Source: an uncultured Porphyromonadaceae bacterium | GTDB lineage: Bacteria > Bacteroidota > Bacteroidia > Bacteroidales > Muribaculaceae | Length of the DNA: 64,000 nucleotides | Direction of reading: 5' to 3' | NCBI GenBank assembly: GCA_900540205.1 | Contig: UQER01000017.1 | Coordinates: forward strand, 3,712 to 67,711 | Shown: positions 1 to 8,648 of the stretch, in pieces | How positions within the stretch are numbered: the stretch's first letter is position 1 | Layout: every line of letters begins with the position of its first letter | Program-made: the position numbers and the translations under genes | Notes under the pieces: model-generated | What the model was told of the DNA's origin: nothing | The model's input: the letters and a program-made list of their open reading frames with translations, nothing else | Databases searched by the model: none

Positions 1-1
1 C

Positions 2-3000
2 ACCACATTCAATCCTCAGACTCTGGAAAGCACTACTTTCAAGCACGACGAGCTTAACCTGCAGTCGCTGTCCGACCAGTTTGTGCATCCGCTGATGCGC
101 GACCGCGAGGGAGCGCTGTGGGTGGGAACGTTTTACGGCGGCGTAAACTATATGCCCCCGCAGATCAAGCCCTTCAACCGCTACCGCGCATCGGCCTACC
201 GCAACTCGGTGTGCGGTTCGCTTATCAACGCTTTCGCCGAAAGGCCCGACAGATCGGTGTACATCGGCGCGGAGGACGGCGGTGTAAGCCTGTTCCATCC
301 CGACACACGCACGTTTGAACCGATATCAATCCCGACACAGAATTCCGGTCTGACACTCAACGTGCAGTCGCTGTGCCTCGACCGGAACAAACTATGGATA
401 GGCACCTACGCCAACGGGCTCATCTGCCTTGACACAACCACAGGGAGAATCTCCCCTTACACTTCCGATCCAGACCACCCCGGCACACTGGATGACAACA
501 GCGCATATGCCCTGTTTCTTGACAATGAGAACAACCTGTGGGTGGCTACAACAAACGGACTGAACCGCTACAACCGTGCCGACAACAATTTTGAACGCAT
601 ACGCACGCTGGGGGTTCGCACCGTGAGCATCACCGCCGACTCACAGGGAGCTTTGTGGCTCGCCACACACGGACGCGGGGTGTTCCGCTTCCATCCGCAC
701 AGCGATGTGTGGCGCAATTTCCGGCATGAACCGCAGCACCAGTCTTTGCCCCATGACCATGTCAACTGCATCACAATCGGCAGCGACGGCACCATATGGG
801 CCGCAACCGAAGGCGGACTGAGCCGATTCAACCGAGCCACCGACAATTTCGAACCGGTGACACTCCCAAACAATGCCCCCACATCAATCGAAGGGATAGC
901 CGAAGAAGGCGATCACCTGTGGCTTACCACCTCGTCCGGACTGCTCCGCTATAATCCCAAAGAGGGGTCGATGGAGCGTTTTGCCGAAGACGACGGACTG
1001 GCCAACAACCAGTTCCTGCCTGCCGCCATAATGAAAAGTTCCGACGGTAGCCTGTACACAGGCACAATCAGCGGTTTCAACCATTTCCATCCGGCCGCCA
1101 TCCGTGCCAACACATTCGTGCCGCCGGTGAGATTCACGGCACTCGAAATAGCCAACAACCCGGTGGAAGTGGGCGCTCCGCAGCTGCCGGTGAGCCTCGG
1201 CAAGGGGGCCCAGATACGGCTCAGAGCGTCGGACCGTTCGTTCAGTGTATATTTTTCCGCTCTGAGTTATGCCAATCCCCGGGCTAACAACTACCGTTAC
1301 AAACTCGATGGCTTCGATAAGGACTGGATAGAAACCGGAAACGACAACAAGGCACAGTACACCAACCTCCCGGCAGGGCGCTACACACTGCGCGTGCAGG
1401 CCTCGAACAACGACGGGGTATGGAATCCCGAGGAGGCACAACTTGACATAATTGTATCTCCCCCGTGGTATCTGAGCTGGTGGATGGTGATATTCTATGT
1501 GCTGCTGGCATGCGGGGCTGCCTACGGAGCCTACCGCATAGTGATACGCAACGCCCTGAAAGCCCGCGGACGCGAGATTGCGCGCCTCAAGGCCGACCGA
1601 GAGAAAGAGATGTTCAACGCCAAGCTCTCGTTCTTCACCATCATAGCGCATGAAATCCGCACCCCGGTGTCGCTGATTATCGGACCGCTCGAAAAGGTGA
1701 TGTCGTCCAAGGAACCGATTCCCGACCCGGTGCGCCGCGATCTCGATGTAATCGACCGCAACGCCCACCGGCTGCTGTCGCTTGTGAATCAGCTGCTCGA
1801 CTTCAAGAAAGCCGAACAGGCCATCATAGCCCTTGACAAACGCCCCACCGAGATTGTAAAACAGGTGGAGGCCGTGGCCGCGAGGTTCCGCCCCTCCATC
1901 GAGCAGATGGGCGGCACACTGCAATGCAGCTACCCCACTGAATTCAAGGCCGACATAGACCCCGAGGCATTCAACAAGATGGTGAGCAACGTGCTTAACA
2001 ACGCGCGCAAGTACATGCGCAGCCAGATTACGCTCGACGTGACCAACGATGCCGCCAACGGCACATTCACCATAAAAGTAACCGACGACGGCTGCGGCAT
2101 ATCCCCCGAATTCCAACAAAAGATTTTCAAGCCGTTCTATCAGATAGCCGCAGAGAAACCCGATGCCACACGCATTGGAACCGGCCTTGGGCTGAGCATC
2201 CTGAAAAACATTGTGGACGCCCACCATGGCACGATAAGCGTGGAGTCGGAACCGGATGTGTTCACAAGTTTCATCATAACGCTTCCGCTCACACAGCCCG
2301 ATGCCGTGAAGGCCGACATTGCAGCCAGCCATGAAACAGCCCTGAGCGACCTCCCGCCAATGCACAAGCCGGAAGGAGCCAAACCGCGGCTGCTTGTGGT
2401 GGACGACAACGAGGACATGCTGCAGTTCCTGAAAAGTTCGTTTGAGGAGACCTATGATGTCGTCACGGCAACAAACGGCATGGAAGCGCTGTCGCTGCTT
2501 GAGAACCACCAGATATCGGCCATTGTCAGCGATCTCATGATGCCGAAGATGAACGGTGTGGAACTGTGTCGCGCAGTGCGTGGCAACCAGTCGTTCAGCC
2601 ACATCCCCTTCATTCTCCTCACCGCAAAGACCGACAATTTCTCGAAAATCGAGGGGATGAACTGCGGCGCGGACTACTATGTGGAGAAACCGTTCTCAAC
2701 CCACTTCCTCGACGCATGCCTCACCAACCTGATGACGCGCCGCAAGCAGCTGGCACAGAAATTCTCGCAAGAGCCACTGGCTCCGCCGACAGCCCTGGCT
2801 GCAACCCCTGTCGACGAGACCTTCATCACACGTCTCACCACAGCAATCGAGGATAATTTCTGCAATCCCAACCTCAATGTCGACTTCCTTGCCGAACAGA
2901 TGCATATGAGCCGTTCAAGTCTGTATGCCAAAATCAAGACCCTGGCCAGCATGACACCGAACGAACTGATACAGATAACGCGCCTCAAACGCGCCGCACG

Positions 3001-3163
3001 CATGCTGCGCGAGGAGCACTACATGGTGAGCGAGGTGGGCACACTTGTGGGCTTCAACTCATCGAGCTATTTCTCCAAATGCTTCAAGGCCCAGTTCGGA
3101 ATGACTCCCGGCGAATTTGCCGGCCCGCACTCACCGGCAACCGACACGCAAACAAACCCCTAA
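2..3163 (+). CDS. Hybrid two-component sensor kinase/response regulator (HTCS), 5' end outside window
   Basis: One-protein signalling system that senses a periplasmic signal, usually a glycan fragment, and activates transcription. The frame is open from base 2, so the start and signal peptide lie upstream; 1053 residues are visible. In order: beta-propeller repeats (ligand_GGGLW-like, to about nt 1100), a Y_Y_Y immunoglobulin-like domain (about 1200-1450), one membrane segment (about 1465-1540), a HisKA domain with the phospho-acceptor His in AHEIRTP at 1649-1651, a HATPase domain (NVLNNARKY, DDGCGIS, GTGLGLS), a receiver domain with the acceptor Asp in SDLMMPKMNG at 2531-2533, and a C-terminal AraC-type helix-turn-helix (SSYFSKCFKAQFGMTPGEF). 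It ends 6 bp before the next gene, so the two are likely cotranscribed. The inducing ligand cannot be read from the visible part. Confidence 0.96.
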   Translation, partial: TTFNPQTLESTTFKHDELNLQSLSDQFVHPLMRDREGALWVGTFYGGVNYMPPQIKPFNRYRASAYRNSVCGSLINAFAERPDRSVYIGAEDGGVSLFHPDTRTFEPISIPTQNSGLTLNVQSLCLDRNKLWIGTYANGLICLDTTTGRISPYTSDPDHPGTLDDNSAYALFLDNENNLWVATTNGLNRYNRADNNFERIRTLGVRTVSITADSQGALWLATHGRGVFRFHPHSDVWRNFRHEPQHQSLPHDHVNCITIGSDGTIWAATEGGLSRFNRATDNFEPVTLPNNAPTSIEGIAEEGDHLWLTTSSGLLRYNPKEGSMERFAEDDGLANNQFLPAAIMKSSDGSLYTGTISGFNHFHPAAIRANTFVPPVRFTALEIANNPVEVGAPQLPVSLGKGAQIRLRASDRSFSVYFSALSYANPRANNYRYKLDGFDKDWIETGNDNKAQYTNLPAGRYTLRVQASNNDGVWNPEEAQLDIIVSPPWYLSWWMVIFYVLLACGAAYGAYRIVIRNALKARGREIARLKADREKEMFNAKLSFFTIIAHEIRTPVSLIIGPLEKVMSSKEPIPDPVRRDLDVIDRNAHRLLSLVNQLLDFKKAEQAIIALDKRPTEIVKQVEAVAARFRPSIEQMGGTLQCSYPTEFKADIDPEAFNKMVSNVLNNARKYMRSQITLDVTNDAANGTFTIKVTDDGCGISPEFQQKIFKPFYQIAAEKPDATRIGTGLGLSILKNIVDAHHGTISVESEPDVFTSFIITLPLTQPDAVKADIAASHETALSDLPPMHKPEGAKPRLLVVDDNEDMLQFLKSSFEETYDVVTATNGMEALSLLENHQISAIVSDLMMPKMNGVELCRAVRGNQSFSHIPFILLTAKTDNFSKIEGMNCGADYYVEKPFSTHFLDACLTNLMTRRKQLAQKFSQEPLAPPTALAATPVDETFITRLTTAIEDNFCNPNLNVDFLAEQMHMSRSSLYAKIKTLASMTPNELIQITRLKRAARMLREEHYMVSEVGTLVGFNSSSYFSKCFKAQFGMTPGEFAGPHSPATDTQTNP

Positions 3164-3169
3164 CGCAAT

Positions 3170-4366
3170 ATGTCAACTGCAACCAACACTATCACCCCTG
3201 CAAAGAAAAAAAGTTCGAGAATTCTGGCCCTGGACATCATGCGCGGCATCACCATAGCCGGCATGATTCTGGTGAACAACTCGGGCGGCCCGGGCACATA
3301 CGCGCCGCTTCAGCACGCCCAGTGGAACGGCCTGACACCTACGGACCTCGTGTTCCCCTTCTTCATGTTCATCATGGGAATATCAACCTACATATCCCTG
3401 CGTAAATTCGAGTTCAAACCGTCGTGGCCGCTGATTGGAAAAATAGTGAAACGCACGGTACTGATTTTCCTGATAGGCATGTTCCTGGCGTGGCTGTCGA
3501 TGTTCGTGAAAGGGATTGCTGTGGAGGGGCGCACCCTCATTGAAGCCACCCTCAGGTTCGGCGACATACGCATCCTCGGTGTGCTCCCCCGCCTGGCCAT
3601 ATGCTACGGCGCAGGATCCATCCTTGCCATCACCCTGCGACACAAATGGCTGCCGGTGACCATCGCGGCCATACTGATTCTCTACGGCATAGCCCTCCTT
3701 GTTGGCAACGGTTATGCACCGGACGAAACCAGCATCCTCTCGCGCGCCGACCGTGCCGTGCTCACCGACGCGCATATGTACTACACCCACATCGACCACG
3801 TCAAAATCCCCATCGACCCCGAAGGTGTGCTCAGCACCATCCCCTCCATAGCCCACGTTATGATAGGCTTCTGGTGCGGAATGTTGATGATGGGCACCAC
3901 CGACAACCGCGAACGCATCACCCAGCTTTTCATAGTCGGCACCATCCTGACCGTGTCCGGCTGGCTGCTGAGCTACGGGCTTCCTCTCAACAAAAAAGTA
4001 TGGTCACCCACCTTCGTGCTCACCACATGCGGCCTGGCGGCATCCACGCTTGGCCTGCTGATATGGATAATCGACATCAAAGGAAAAAAACGCTGGAGCC
4101 GCTTCTTCGAGGTGTTCGGCGTCAACCCCCTCTTCCTCTATTCGGTGGCATGGGTGCTTGCCATATTCCTCGGCCTCAAATGCTTCCCCGATGCTGCAGC
4201 CCCCGATGGCGTCTACAGCATCAAGAGCTGGATCTACTACAACCTGCTCATGCCACTCACCGGCAACCAATCGCTGTCGGCCCTCATCTACGCCCTGGCG
4301 TTCGTAGGCATCAACTGGCTCATCGGCCTCCCCCTCTACCACCGCAAAATCTACATCAAAATCTAA
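3170..4366 (+). CDS. Membrane acyltransferase-like protein (DUF5009 / heparan-alpha-glucosaminide N-acetyltransferase-like)
   Basis: 398-residue integral inner-membrane protein with about ten hydrophobic segments. The N-terminal stretch LALDIMRGITIAGMILVNN followed by FPFFMFIMGIS is the signature of the COG4299/DUF5009 family, whose eukaryotic relative HGSNAT acetylates terminal glucosamine across a membrane. Such genes are common next to Bacteroidales polysaccharide utilisation genes and may acetylate imported or exported sugars; the substrate here is unknown. It follows the sensor/regulator gene by 6 bp, which suggests one transcript. Family membership is well supported; enzymatic activity is inferred only from family. 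Confidence 0.88.
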   Translation: MSTATNTITPAKKKSSRILALDIMRGITIAGMILVNNSGGPGTYAPLQHAQWNGLTPTDLVFPFFMFIMGISTYISLRKFEFKPSWPLIGKIVKRTVLIFLIGMFLAWLSMFVKGIAVEGRTLIEATLRFGDIRILGVLPRLAICYGAGSILAITLRHKWLPVTIAAILILYGIALLVGNGYAPDETSILSRADRAVLTDAHMYYTHIDHVKIPIDPEGVLSTIPSIAHVMIGFWCGMLMMGTTDNRERITQLFIVGTILTVSGWLLSYGLPLNKKVWSPTFVLTTCGLAASTLGLLIWIIDIKGKKRWSRFFEVFGVNPLFLYSVAWVLAIFLGLKCFPDAAAPDGVYSIKSWIYYNLLMPLTGNQSLSALIYALAFVGINWLIGLPLYHRKIYIKI

Positions 4367-4474
4367 CCGGCTTAAAACCCAATTGATTACATCACTGAAT
4401 ATATTTTTCCGCATTTGTATTATCATTTCTGATAAACGTGCATGAAAATTTTATTCAAAAAAATTGGCATAGAA

Positions 4475-4506
4475 TTTGGTCAATTCAAAAAAACGTGATA
4501 ACTTTG
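4475..4506 (+). promoter_or_regulatory. Promoter of tRNA-Gln (TTTG / TAACTTTG)
   Basis: A TTTG -33 box at 4475-4478 and a TAACTTTG -7 box at 4499-4506 are 20 bp apart, an exact fit to the Bacteroidales housekeeping promoter. Transcription would begin near 4513, about 100 nt upstream of the tRNA. No convincing reading frame lies between, so the leader is probably removed during tRNA processing. Confidence 0.75.
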
Positions 4507-4611
4507 CACCTGCAAACGGAAAGGAAATGATGCAGAGAGATGCGTCAAAGGAAAGCGCAAATGCAGCGCGACGTTCAATTCCAATATTCGTTGGCACTCA
4601 CACCAATCAAT

Positions 4612-4682
4612 TGCCTTGTGGTGTAATGGTAGCACGTCGGATTCTGGTTCCGCCTGTGAGGGTTCGAATCCTTCCAAGGCAA
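4612..4682 (+). tRNA. tRNA-Gln (anticodon CTG)
   Basis: A 71-nt cloverleaf. The acceptor arms TGCCTTG (4612-4618) and CAAGGCA (4675-4681) pair fully, with discriminator A at 4682 and no encoded CCA. The D-arm contains AATGGTAG, the anticodon loop is TTCTGGT giving CUG (reads CAG, Gln), and the T-arm is GAGGG-TTCGAAT-CCTTC. The outermost anticodon-stem pair (T/C) is a mismatch. The 3' end overlaps the attachment repeat of the mobile element downstream, and the integrated element leaves the gene intact. Confidence 0.93.
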
Positions 4683-4702
4683 CACAAAGAAAGAGCTAAG
4701 TC
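4669..4702 (+). repeat. attL: left attachment repeat of the integrated element
   Basis: 34 bp covering the last 14 bases of the tRNA-Gln gene and the ascending arm of its terminator. It recurs at 19099-19132 with one mismatch (A at 4686, T at 19116). Integration into tRNA 3' ends by tyrosine recombinases is well known, and an integrase gene lies just inside the other copy. Confidence 0.88.
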
Positions 4703-4728
4703 GCTAAGATTTAGCTCTTTCTTTATTT
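4686..4728 (+). terminator. Terminator after tRNA-Gln (attL version)
   Basis: Stem AAAGAAAGAGCTAA paired with TTAGCTCTTTCTTT around an 11-nt loop, followed by a T-rich run. The left arm lies inside the attachment repeat and the right arm outside it. Confidence 0.75.
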
Positions 4729-4760
4729 TTACCTTGTCGCAAAATGTTAAAAATTGTAAT

Positions 4761-4782
4761 TTTGATACAAATTTGATACAAT
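4761..4782 (+). repeat. Tandem 11-bp repeats near attL, candidate integrase arm-type sites
   Basis: TTTGATACAAA at 4761-4771 is followed directly by TTTGATACAAT at 4772-4782, and an inverted GTATCAAA lies at 4818-4825. Near the other end GTTGATACAAA occurs twice in tandem (18965-18986) with the same 11-bp period. Matching repeats inside both ends are what arm-type integrase or excisionase sites look like; binding is inferred. Confidence 0.6.
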
Positions 4783-4958
4783 TGTCCATAATGTATGGTT
4801 TGTAGAGATTGATAATCGTATCAAAAAAAGATCTGCGAACTATCATTGGGTATCGCGTGTTTATGTTATCGAGTGCTAAAATTTAACAAAGATTCAACAA
4901 GGCTGTTTGAGTTTGATTGGCTCTCACCATTAATAACACTCTAACGTAACACCCGCAA

Positions 4959-6089
4959 ATGCCAAACCCTACGACATTACGAGATGTTGTGCCGATTTTG
5001 GAAGACCTCAGGCAGCTTATAAAAGTGCCTCTGGTAGCCAAACAGGATACAATTTTGTACAAGCGAATTGCCGAAGCAACCAGTAAACTTTGCTCTATAG
5101 ACATCGAAAACGCTATCATTGAATCTCATGCCTCCGGGGAAATCGGAAAAGTACAAGCTGACCAAACCCGAAATTACTGCGTCGAGATTGTAACCAGAAT
5201 AGAAACATTCCAGAATGTATTCTATAAATTGGATAGAGAGCGCAAGAATAAATCCAAGGCAGACATGATAGACCAATATGAGAGTAACCATTTCCTCAAA
5301 GAAGTGGAGATGTTCTATATGATTGCCGCTCATTATGAGTACGCGCTAAAGGCTTGTCACAAAGTTCCTGTGCCTGACGACTGGACGATAGATAAATACA
5401 AACAGGAAATCGAGCAATTCCATATGGCAGACACCCGTGAAGGATGGCTTGAAAAGAAACGGGAGTTTCTTAAGAGATTGCAGGAAAGCGTCGAATACGA
5501 TGAGTTTCTGTTGAAACCTTCATTCGATGTGTACCATGAGTTGCGAAATGTCTGTCGCAAAATTTTTATCATGGCGGAGCGATACTTTCCGCCATGTGAA
5601 ATTCAGTTACATCCGAAATGCAGGGAAACCTTTATGCAAAAGATGCAGGTTCGTAATGGTAGTCATCTGGCACCTGAACAACCTGTAAAACTGAGTCCTG
5701 CCACTATAAGATCATGCCGCCAATGGGAAGAAGAACTGTTCCCTATGATTCTCGTGTCGGAACTATATGAAATTTGCGCTGAAATATTTGATGATTCAAC
5801 CGAGACCCAATTTCATTCATCGTTGAACCTTCATGGCCGACATGAACCGCTGAAAATACGTGCCAAGCAAAAAATCAAGGTGTGCTATCTCATCTCCAAA
5901 CTCTACGATGTCGTGCCGGAAAAGCACAAAGTCGCATGGCGTGAGGACATACTTTTACACTTCGGCATAGATTCATCATATTACGAAAGTAAATATTCAC
6001 ATCCGCGTGGAAGCGATGCCAGCAGGTCAAGTATGGCCTTTGCAGATGACATCGATGAAATCATCAAAAACCATAAAAAACGGGCTTGA
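4959..6089 (+). CDS. Hypothetical protein of the mobile element, unrecognised
   Basis: 376 residues, no signal peptide or membrane segment, charged and helix-rich throughout (for example DRERKNKSKADMIDQYESN near residue 95), ending KNHKKRA. I do not recognise a domain. It is the first plus-strand gene inside the left end, separated from the replication/mobilization genes by a terminator (6165-6203), so it has its own transcript. Position would suit a regulator or accessory factor of the element, but nothing in the sequence shows this. The start ATG at 4959 follows a run without in-frame upstream alternatives. Confidence 0.72.
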   Translation: MPNPTTLRDVVPILEDLRQLIKVPLVAKQDTILYKRIAEATSKLCSIDIENAIIESHASGEIGKVQADQTRNYCVEIVTRIETFQNVFYKLDRERKNKSKADMIDQYESNHFLKEVEMFYMIAAHYEYALKACHKVPVPDDWTIDKYKQEIEQFHMADTREGWLEKKREFLKRLQESVEYDEFLLKPSFDVYHELRNVCRKIFIMAERYFPPCEIQLHPKCRETFMQKMQVRNGSHLAPEQPVKLSPATIRSCRQWEEELFPMILVSELYEICAEIFDDSTETQFHSSLNLHGRHEPLKIRAKQKIKVCYLISKLYDVVPEKHKVAWREDILLHFGIDSSYYESKYSHPRGSDASRSSMAFADDIDEIIKNHKKRA

Positions 6090-6164
6090 TAGTCCTTGCT
6101 ACTTAAAGATACCACTCGCGCACCACTTTCACCACTTGAAATTCCACTTTTGAAACTTTATGAT

Positions 6165-6203
6165 ACTACCCGTTAGAGCCTGATACTCTGATGGGTAGTT
6201 TTA
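6165..6203 (+). terminator. Terminator downstream of the 376-residue gene
   Basis: ACTACCC (6165-6171) pairs with GGGTAGT (6193-6199), with an inner AGAG/CTCT pairing, followed by TTTTA. Confidence 0.6.
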
Positions 6204-6250
6204 GTAAGTGGAGAATAGAAATCCACATACAGACCACTCATAGCCGGTTG

Positions 6251-6258
6251 TAATTTTG
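6251..6258 (+). promoter_or_regulatory. -7 box for the replication/mobilization operon
   Basis: TAATTTTG fits TAnnTTTG, 68 bp before the DUF3853 start. A small hairpin (CTCGGA/TCCGAG, about 6275-6296) lies in the presumed leader. No clean -33 TTTG is visible at the usual spacing. Confidence 0.45.
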
Positions 6259-6326
6259 CAGTGTCCGGGAGATACTCGGATACGCTCTCTCCGAGGGCGG
6301 AAGTATAATTCAAACCTACACTGCGT

Positions 6327-6647
6327 ATGACAAAAGACCAGTTACTCAAACTTCCTCTCTGGCAGTATACCGGAGAACAACTTTTAGAATTACTTGATTC
6401 CCGTAATGTCAAGGATAACATCGAACCCGAAGGTGCAGCTACCACAGCAAAGCGATGGCTCGTCTATGGAATCGAAGGTCTCTGCGAACTTCTCCAGTGC
6501 AGCAAGGCTACCGCACACCGTATCAAGAACAGCGGTGTAATCAAAGATGCTATAACTCAAACGGGCAGAAAAATCGTTATCGACGCACAACTTGCGCTCG
6601 ATCTTATCCAGTCATCAAAGAAGGGAGGTCGCAGATGCAAGAAATGA
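6327..6647 (+). CDS. DUF3853 family helix-turn-helix protein
   Basis: 106 residues. The central part (LCELLQCSKATAHRIKNSG) is an excisionase/MerR-like helix-turn-helix, followed by a small wing (GRKIVIDAQLALDLI) and a basic tail. Family members occur next to mobilization genes in Bacteroidales elements and are thought to act in excision or control of the element. It heads the operon and overlaps the next gene by 13 bp, indicating coupled translation. DNA binding is inferred from the fold. Confidence 0.8.
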   Translation: MTKDQLLKLPLWQYTGEQLLELLDSRNVKDNIEPEGAATTAKRWLVYGIEGLCELLQCSKATAHRIKNSGVIKDAITQTGRKIVIDAQLALDLIQSSKKGGRRCKK

Positions 6648-7678
6648 AGCAAGACATACTCAGACTTTGGGAGGAAAAGCAGTTGCGAATCACAGATGAG
6701 ATTCAGACCGCGCCGGAGGTACTGTATGCCAACGGCAGTGTCATTGGTACACTCGGCAACTTCTCTGCATCGACCGGTAAGGCAAAGAGCAAAAAGACCT
6801 TCAATGTCGCAGCCATCGTCGGGGCATCGCTCGTCAATGGAAAAGTCTTGGGGTACACCGCAGAGTTTCCAGACGACAAGCGTACAATCCTTTACTTCGA
6901 TACCGAGCAAAGCCCTTACCATTGTCAGAAGGTAATGGAGCGTGCCTTGCGACTGGCGAAACTGCCGACTGACACTCATCCGGAGAATCTAAAATTTGCT
7001 GCCCTGCGTCAGCTCACACCAGCCTTGCGCCTTGAAGTTATCGAACAGGCGATAATCAACACTCCCGGTGTCGGGCTTGTAATCATCGACGGTGTACGCG
7101 ACCTGATGTATGACATCAACTGCGCCAAGGAATCGACTGACCTTATCGGCAAGCTGATGGAATGGACTGACAAGTTCCAGATACATATCCACACGGTTCT
7201 GCATCTCAACAAGAGCGACGACAACGCCCGTGGCCATGTCGGAACCGAGCTGAACAACAAGGCGGAGACAGTCCTTCAGGTAAGCCGAAGCAAAACTGAT
7301 GATACCGTGTCGGAGGTATGCGCCGCCATGATCCGTGCCGCCGAATTCGACCCATTTGCCTTCCGTGTCAATGACTATGGACTACCGGAGATTGCCGGCG
7401 GATATGTGTTCACCGAGCCGGGCAAGAAAGCAAAAGACCCTTATCCATACAAGGAGTTGACCGAGGAACAGCATCGCGAGGCATTAGGCATAGTATTCGC
7501 CAACGGTCCGATAAAAGGATGCCGAAACTGCGAGGCTGGACTCAAAAGCGGATATGCGGCCTGTGGACATTCCTATTCCAACAACAAGGTAAAGGGCTTG
7601 AAGACCTTTCTTGACAATAAAGGCATGATCCGTTACGAGAACCGCGAATATATCTACAATCCGGATTTCTACTATTGA
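6635..7678 (+). CDS. RecA-like AAA ATPase (RepA/mobilization helicase type)
   Basis: 347 residues from ATG 6635, chosen because a purine-rich GGGAGG lies 7 bp upstream and the gene overlaps its predecessor; the longer open frame upstream is unlikely to be used. It has a Walker-A-like segment (STGKAKSKKT, near residue 45), ILYFDTEQS, a Walker B strand (VGLVIIDGVRDL) and HTVLHLNKSDDNARGHVGTEL, the pattern of RecA-like DNA helicases such as RepA of mobilizable elements. The C-terminal region has CxxC-rich spacing (CRNCEAGLKSGYAACGHS) that may bind zinc. It probably unwinds or restarts DNA of the excised element together with the primase just downstream. Confidence 0.85.
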   Translation: MQEMKQDILRLWEEKQLRITDEIQTAPEVLYANGSVIGTLGNFSASTGKAKSKKTFNVAAIVGASLVNGKVLGYTAEFPDDKRTILYFDTEQSPYHCQKVMERALRLAKLPTDTHPENLKFAALRQLTPALRLEVIEQAIINTPGVGLVIIDGVRDLMYDINCAKESTDLIGKLMEWTDKFQIHIHTVLHLNKSDDNARGHVGTELNNKAETVLQVSRSKTDDTVSEVCAAMIRAAEFDPFAFRVNDYGLPEIAGGYVFTEPGKKAKDPYPYKELTEEQHREALGIVFANGPIKGCRNCEAGLKSGYAACGHSYSNNKVKGLKTFLDNKGMIRYENREYIYNPDFYY

Positions 7679-7688
7679 TAAACACCAA

Positions 7689-7739
7689 ATTGGTTTGGTT
7701 TAGCAAAGGGCATATATAATAGGAGCTAAACCAAGAACC
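7689..7739 (+). repeat. Palindromic repeat A (TTGGTTTGGTTTAG ... CTAAACCAA)
   Basis: Imperfect palindrome with arms TTGGTTTGGTTTAGC (7690-7704) and GCTAAACCAAGAACC (7725-7739) around an AT-rich centre (CATATATAAT). Similar elements occur at 15559-15608 and 17430-17484, all within the mobile element. This copy sits just upstream of the primase gene. A shared operator or a promoter-linked element is likely; the factor is unknown. Confidence 0.7.
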
Positions 7740-7764
7740 ATCTCACCCAAACATTTTAGCACCC

Positions 7765-8648
7765 ATGATAAAAGAGATTAAATCAATTCCTTTAGCCGCC
7801 TTCTTGTCCCAACTCGGACACGAACCGGCGGCGAGAAAAGGAACCTCTGGTATAAGTCGCCGTTGCGACAGGAACAGACACCATCGTTCAAGGTCGATAC
7901 TGCACTCAACTGCTGGTATGATTTCGGTCTTGGCAGAGGCGGCAACATCATCGACTTGGCAACAGAGTTGTATCAGTCAACCGACCTGCGCTATCTCATG
8001 CGTTGCATCGCCAACAGCTATCCTGTGCCATCGGCGCAGACAGTCGCTTCCTCTTTTCCCCAGCGACACTCTGCACCAAGCATGGAACGGTTTGATGTCG
8101 TGCCATTGGAACACCGCGCACTTGTCGCATACCTCCAAGAGCGTGGTATTCCGGCACACATCGCTAAAGCGAATTGCAAGGAGGCTCATTACAGCTTCAA
8201 CGGCAAGTCGTATTTTGCCGTGGCATTTGAGAATGTCAGCGGAGGTTGGGAACTGCGCAACAGCTACTTCAAAGGTTGCCGGGGACGCAAGGACATCTCA
8301 TATCTACCGTGGGCGAGAGATGGCCCGTCAACAGAGTGTGCCGTGTTTGAGGGATTCATTGATTTTCTCTCTGCACTCACACTCGGAATCATCAGCGGAG
8401 CCGACGCAATCATACTCAACTCGGTTGTCAATGTCAACAAGGCTGTGCCTTATCTCAAAGGTTACACTGTCGTCAATTGCCACCTTGACAACGACAATGC
8501 CGGAAAAACAGCACTCGCCGAGTTGACAGCCATATATGGCTCAATCGTGATTGACCGTTCCACACTCTACTCCGAGTTCAACGACTTGAATGATTTTCTT
8601 GTTAACCAAAGTTTCACCAAAAACACACTTCCCAATGAAAACAAATAA
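7765..8648 (+). pseudogene. Toprim-type DNA primase, interrupted by a one-base frameshift
   Basis: Two frames together make one protein. Frame one reads MIKEIKSIPLAAFLSQLGHE...ARKG (7765-7842). The second resumes LWYKSPLRQEQTPSF from 7845 to the stop at 8648. The join needs one extra base near 7842, and 884 nt plus one equals 295 codons, so a single deleted A in the GGAAC stretch explains it. The second frame has the conserved block NCWYDFGLGRGGNIIDLA of element-borne primases, then a Toprim core (FEGFIDFLSAL and LDNDNAG). No slippery heptamer is seen, so mutation or sequencing error is likelier than programmed shifting. A TTG at 7863 could start a shortened product. Confidence 0.82.

Noticed and set aside
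884..2602. Long minus-strand open frame of 572 codons inside the first sensor/regulator gene
   Set aside because: It is antisense to a gene with clear HisKA, HATPase and receiver motifs. The translation is rich in His, Val, Gly and Arg without any domain, as expected from the complement of GC-rich coding DNA.
3601..4386. Plus-strand 261-codon frame overlapping the acyltransferase-like gene
   Set aside because: Out-of-frame translation of a membrane protein gene; His/Arg/Pro-rich with no membrane or domain pattern.
4959..6089. RteC-type tetracycline-element regulator
   Set aside because: Length and sequence do not show the RteC pattern; left as unrecognised.
7836..7846. Programmed -1 frameshift in the primase gene
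   Set aside because: No X-XXY-YYZ slippery heptamer and no clear downstream stem. A one-base deletion explains the break more simply.
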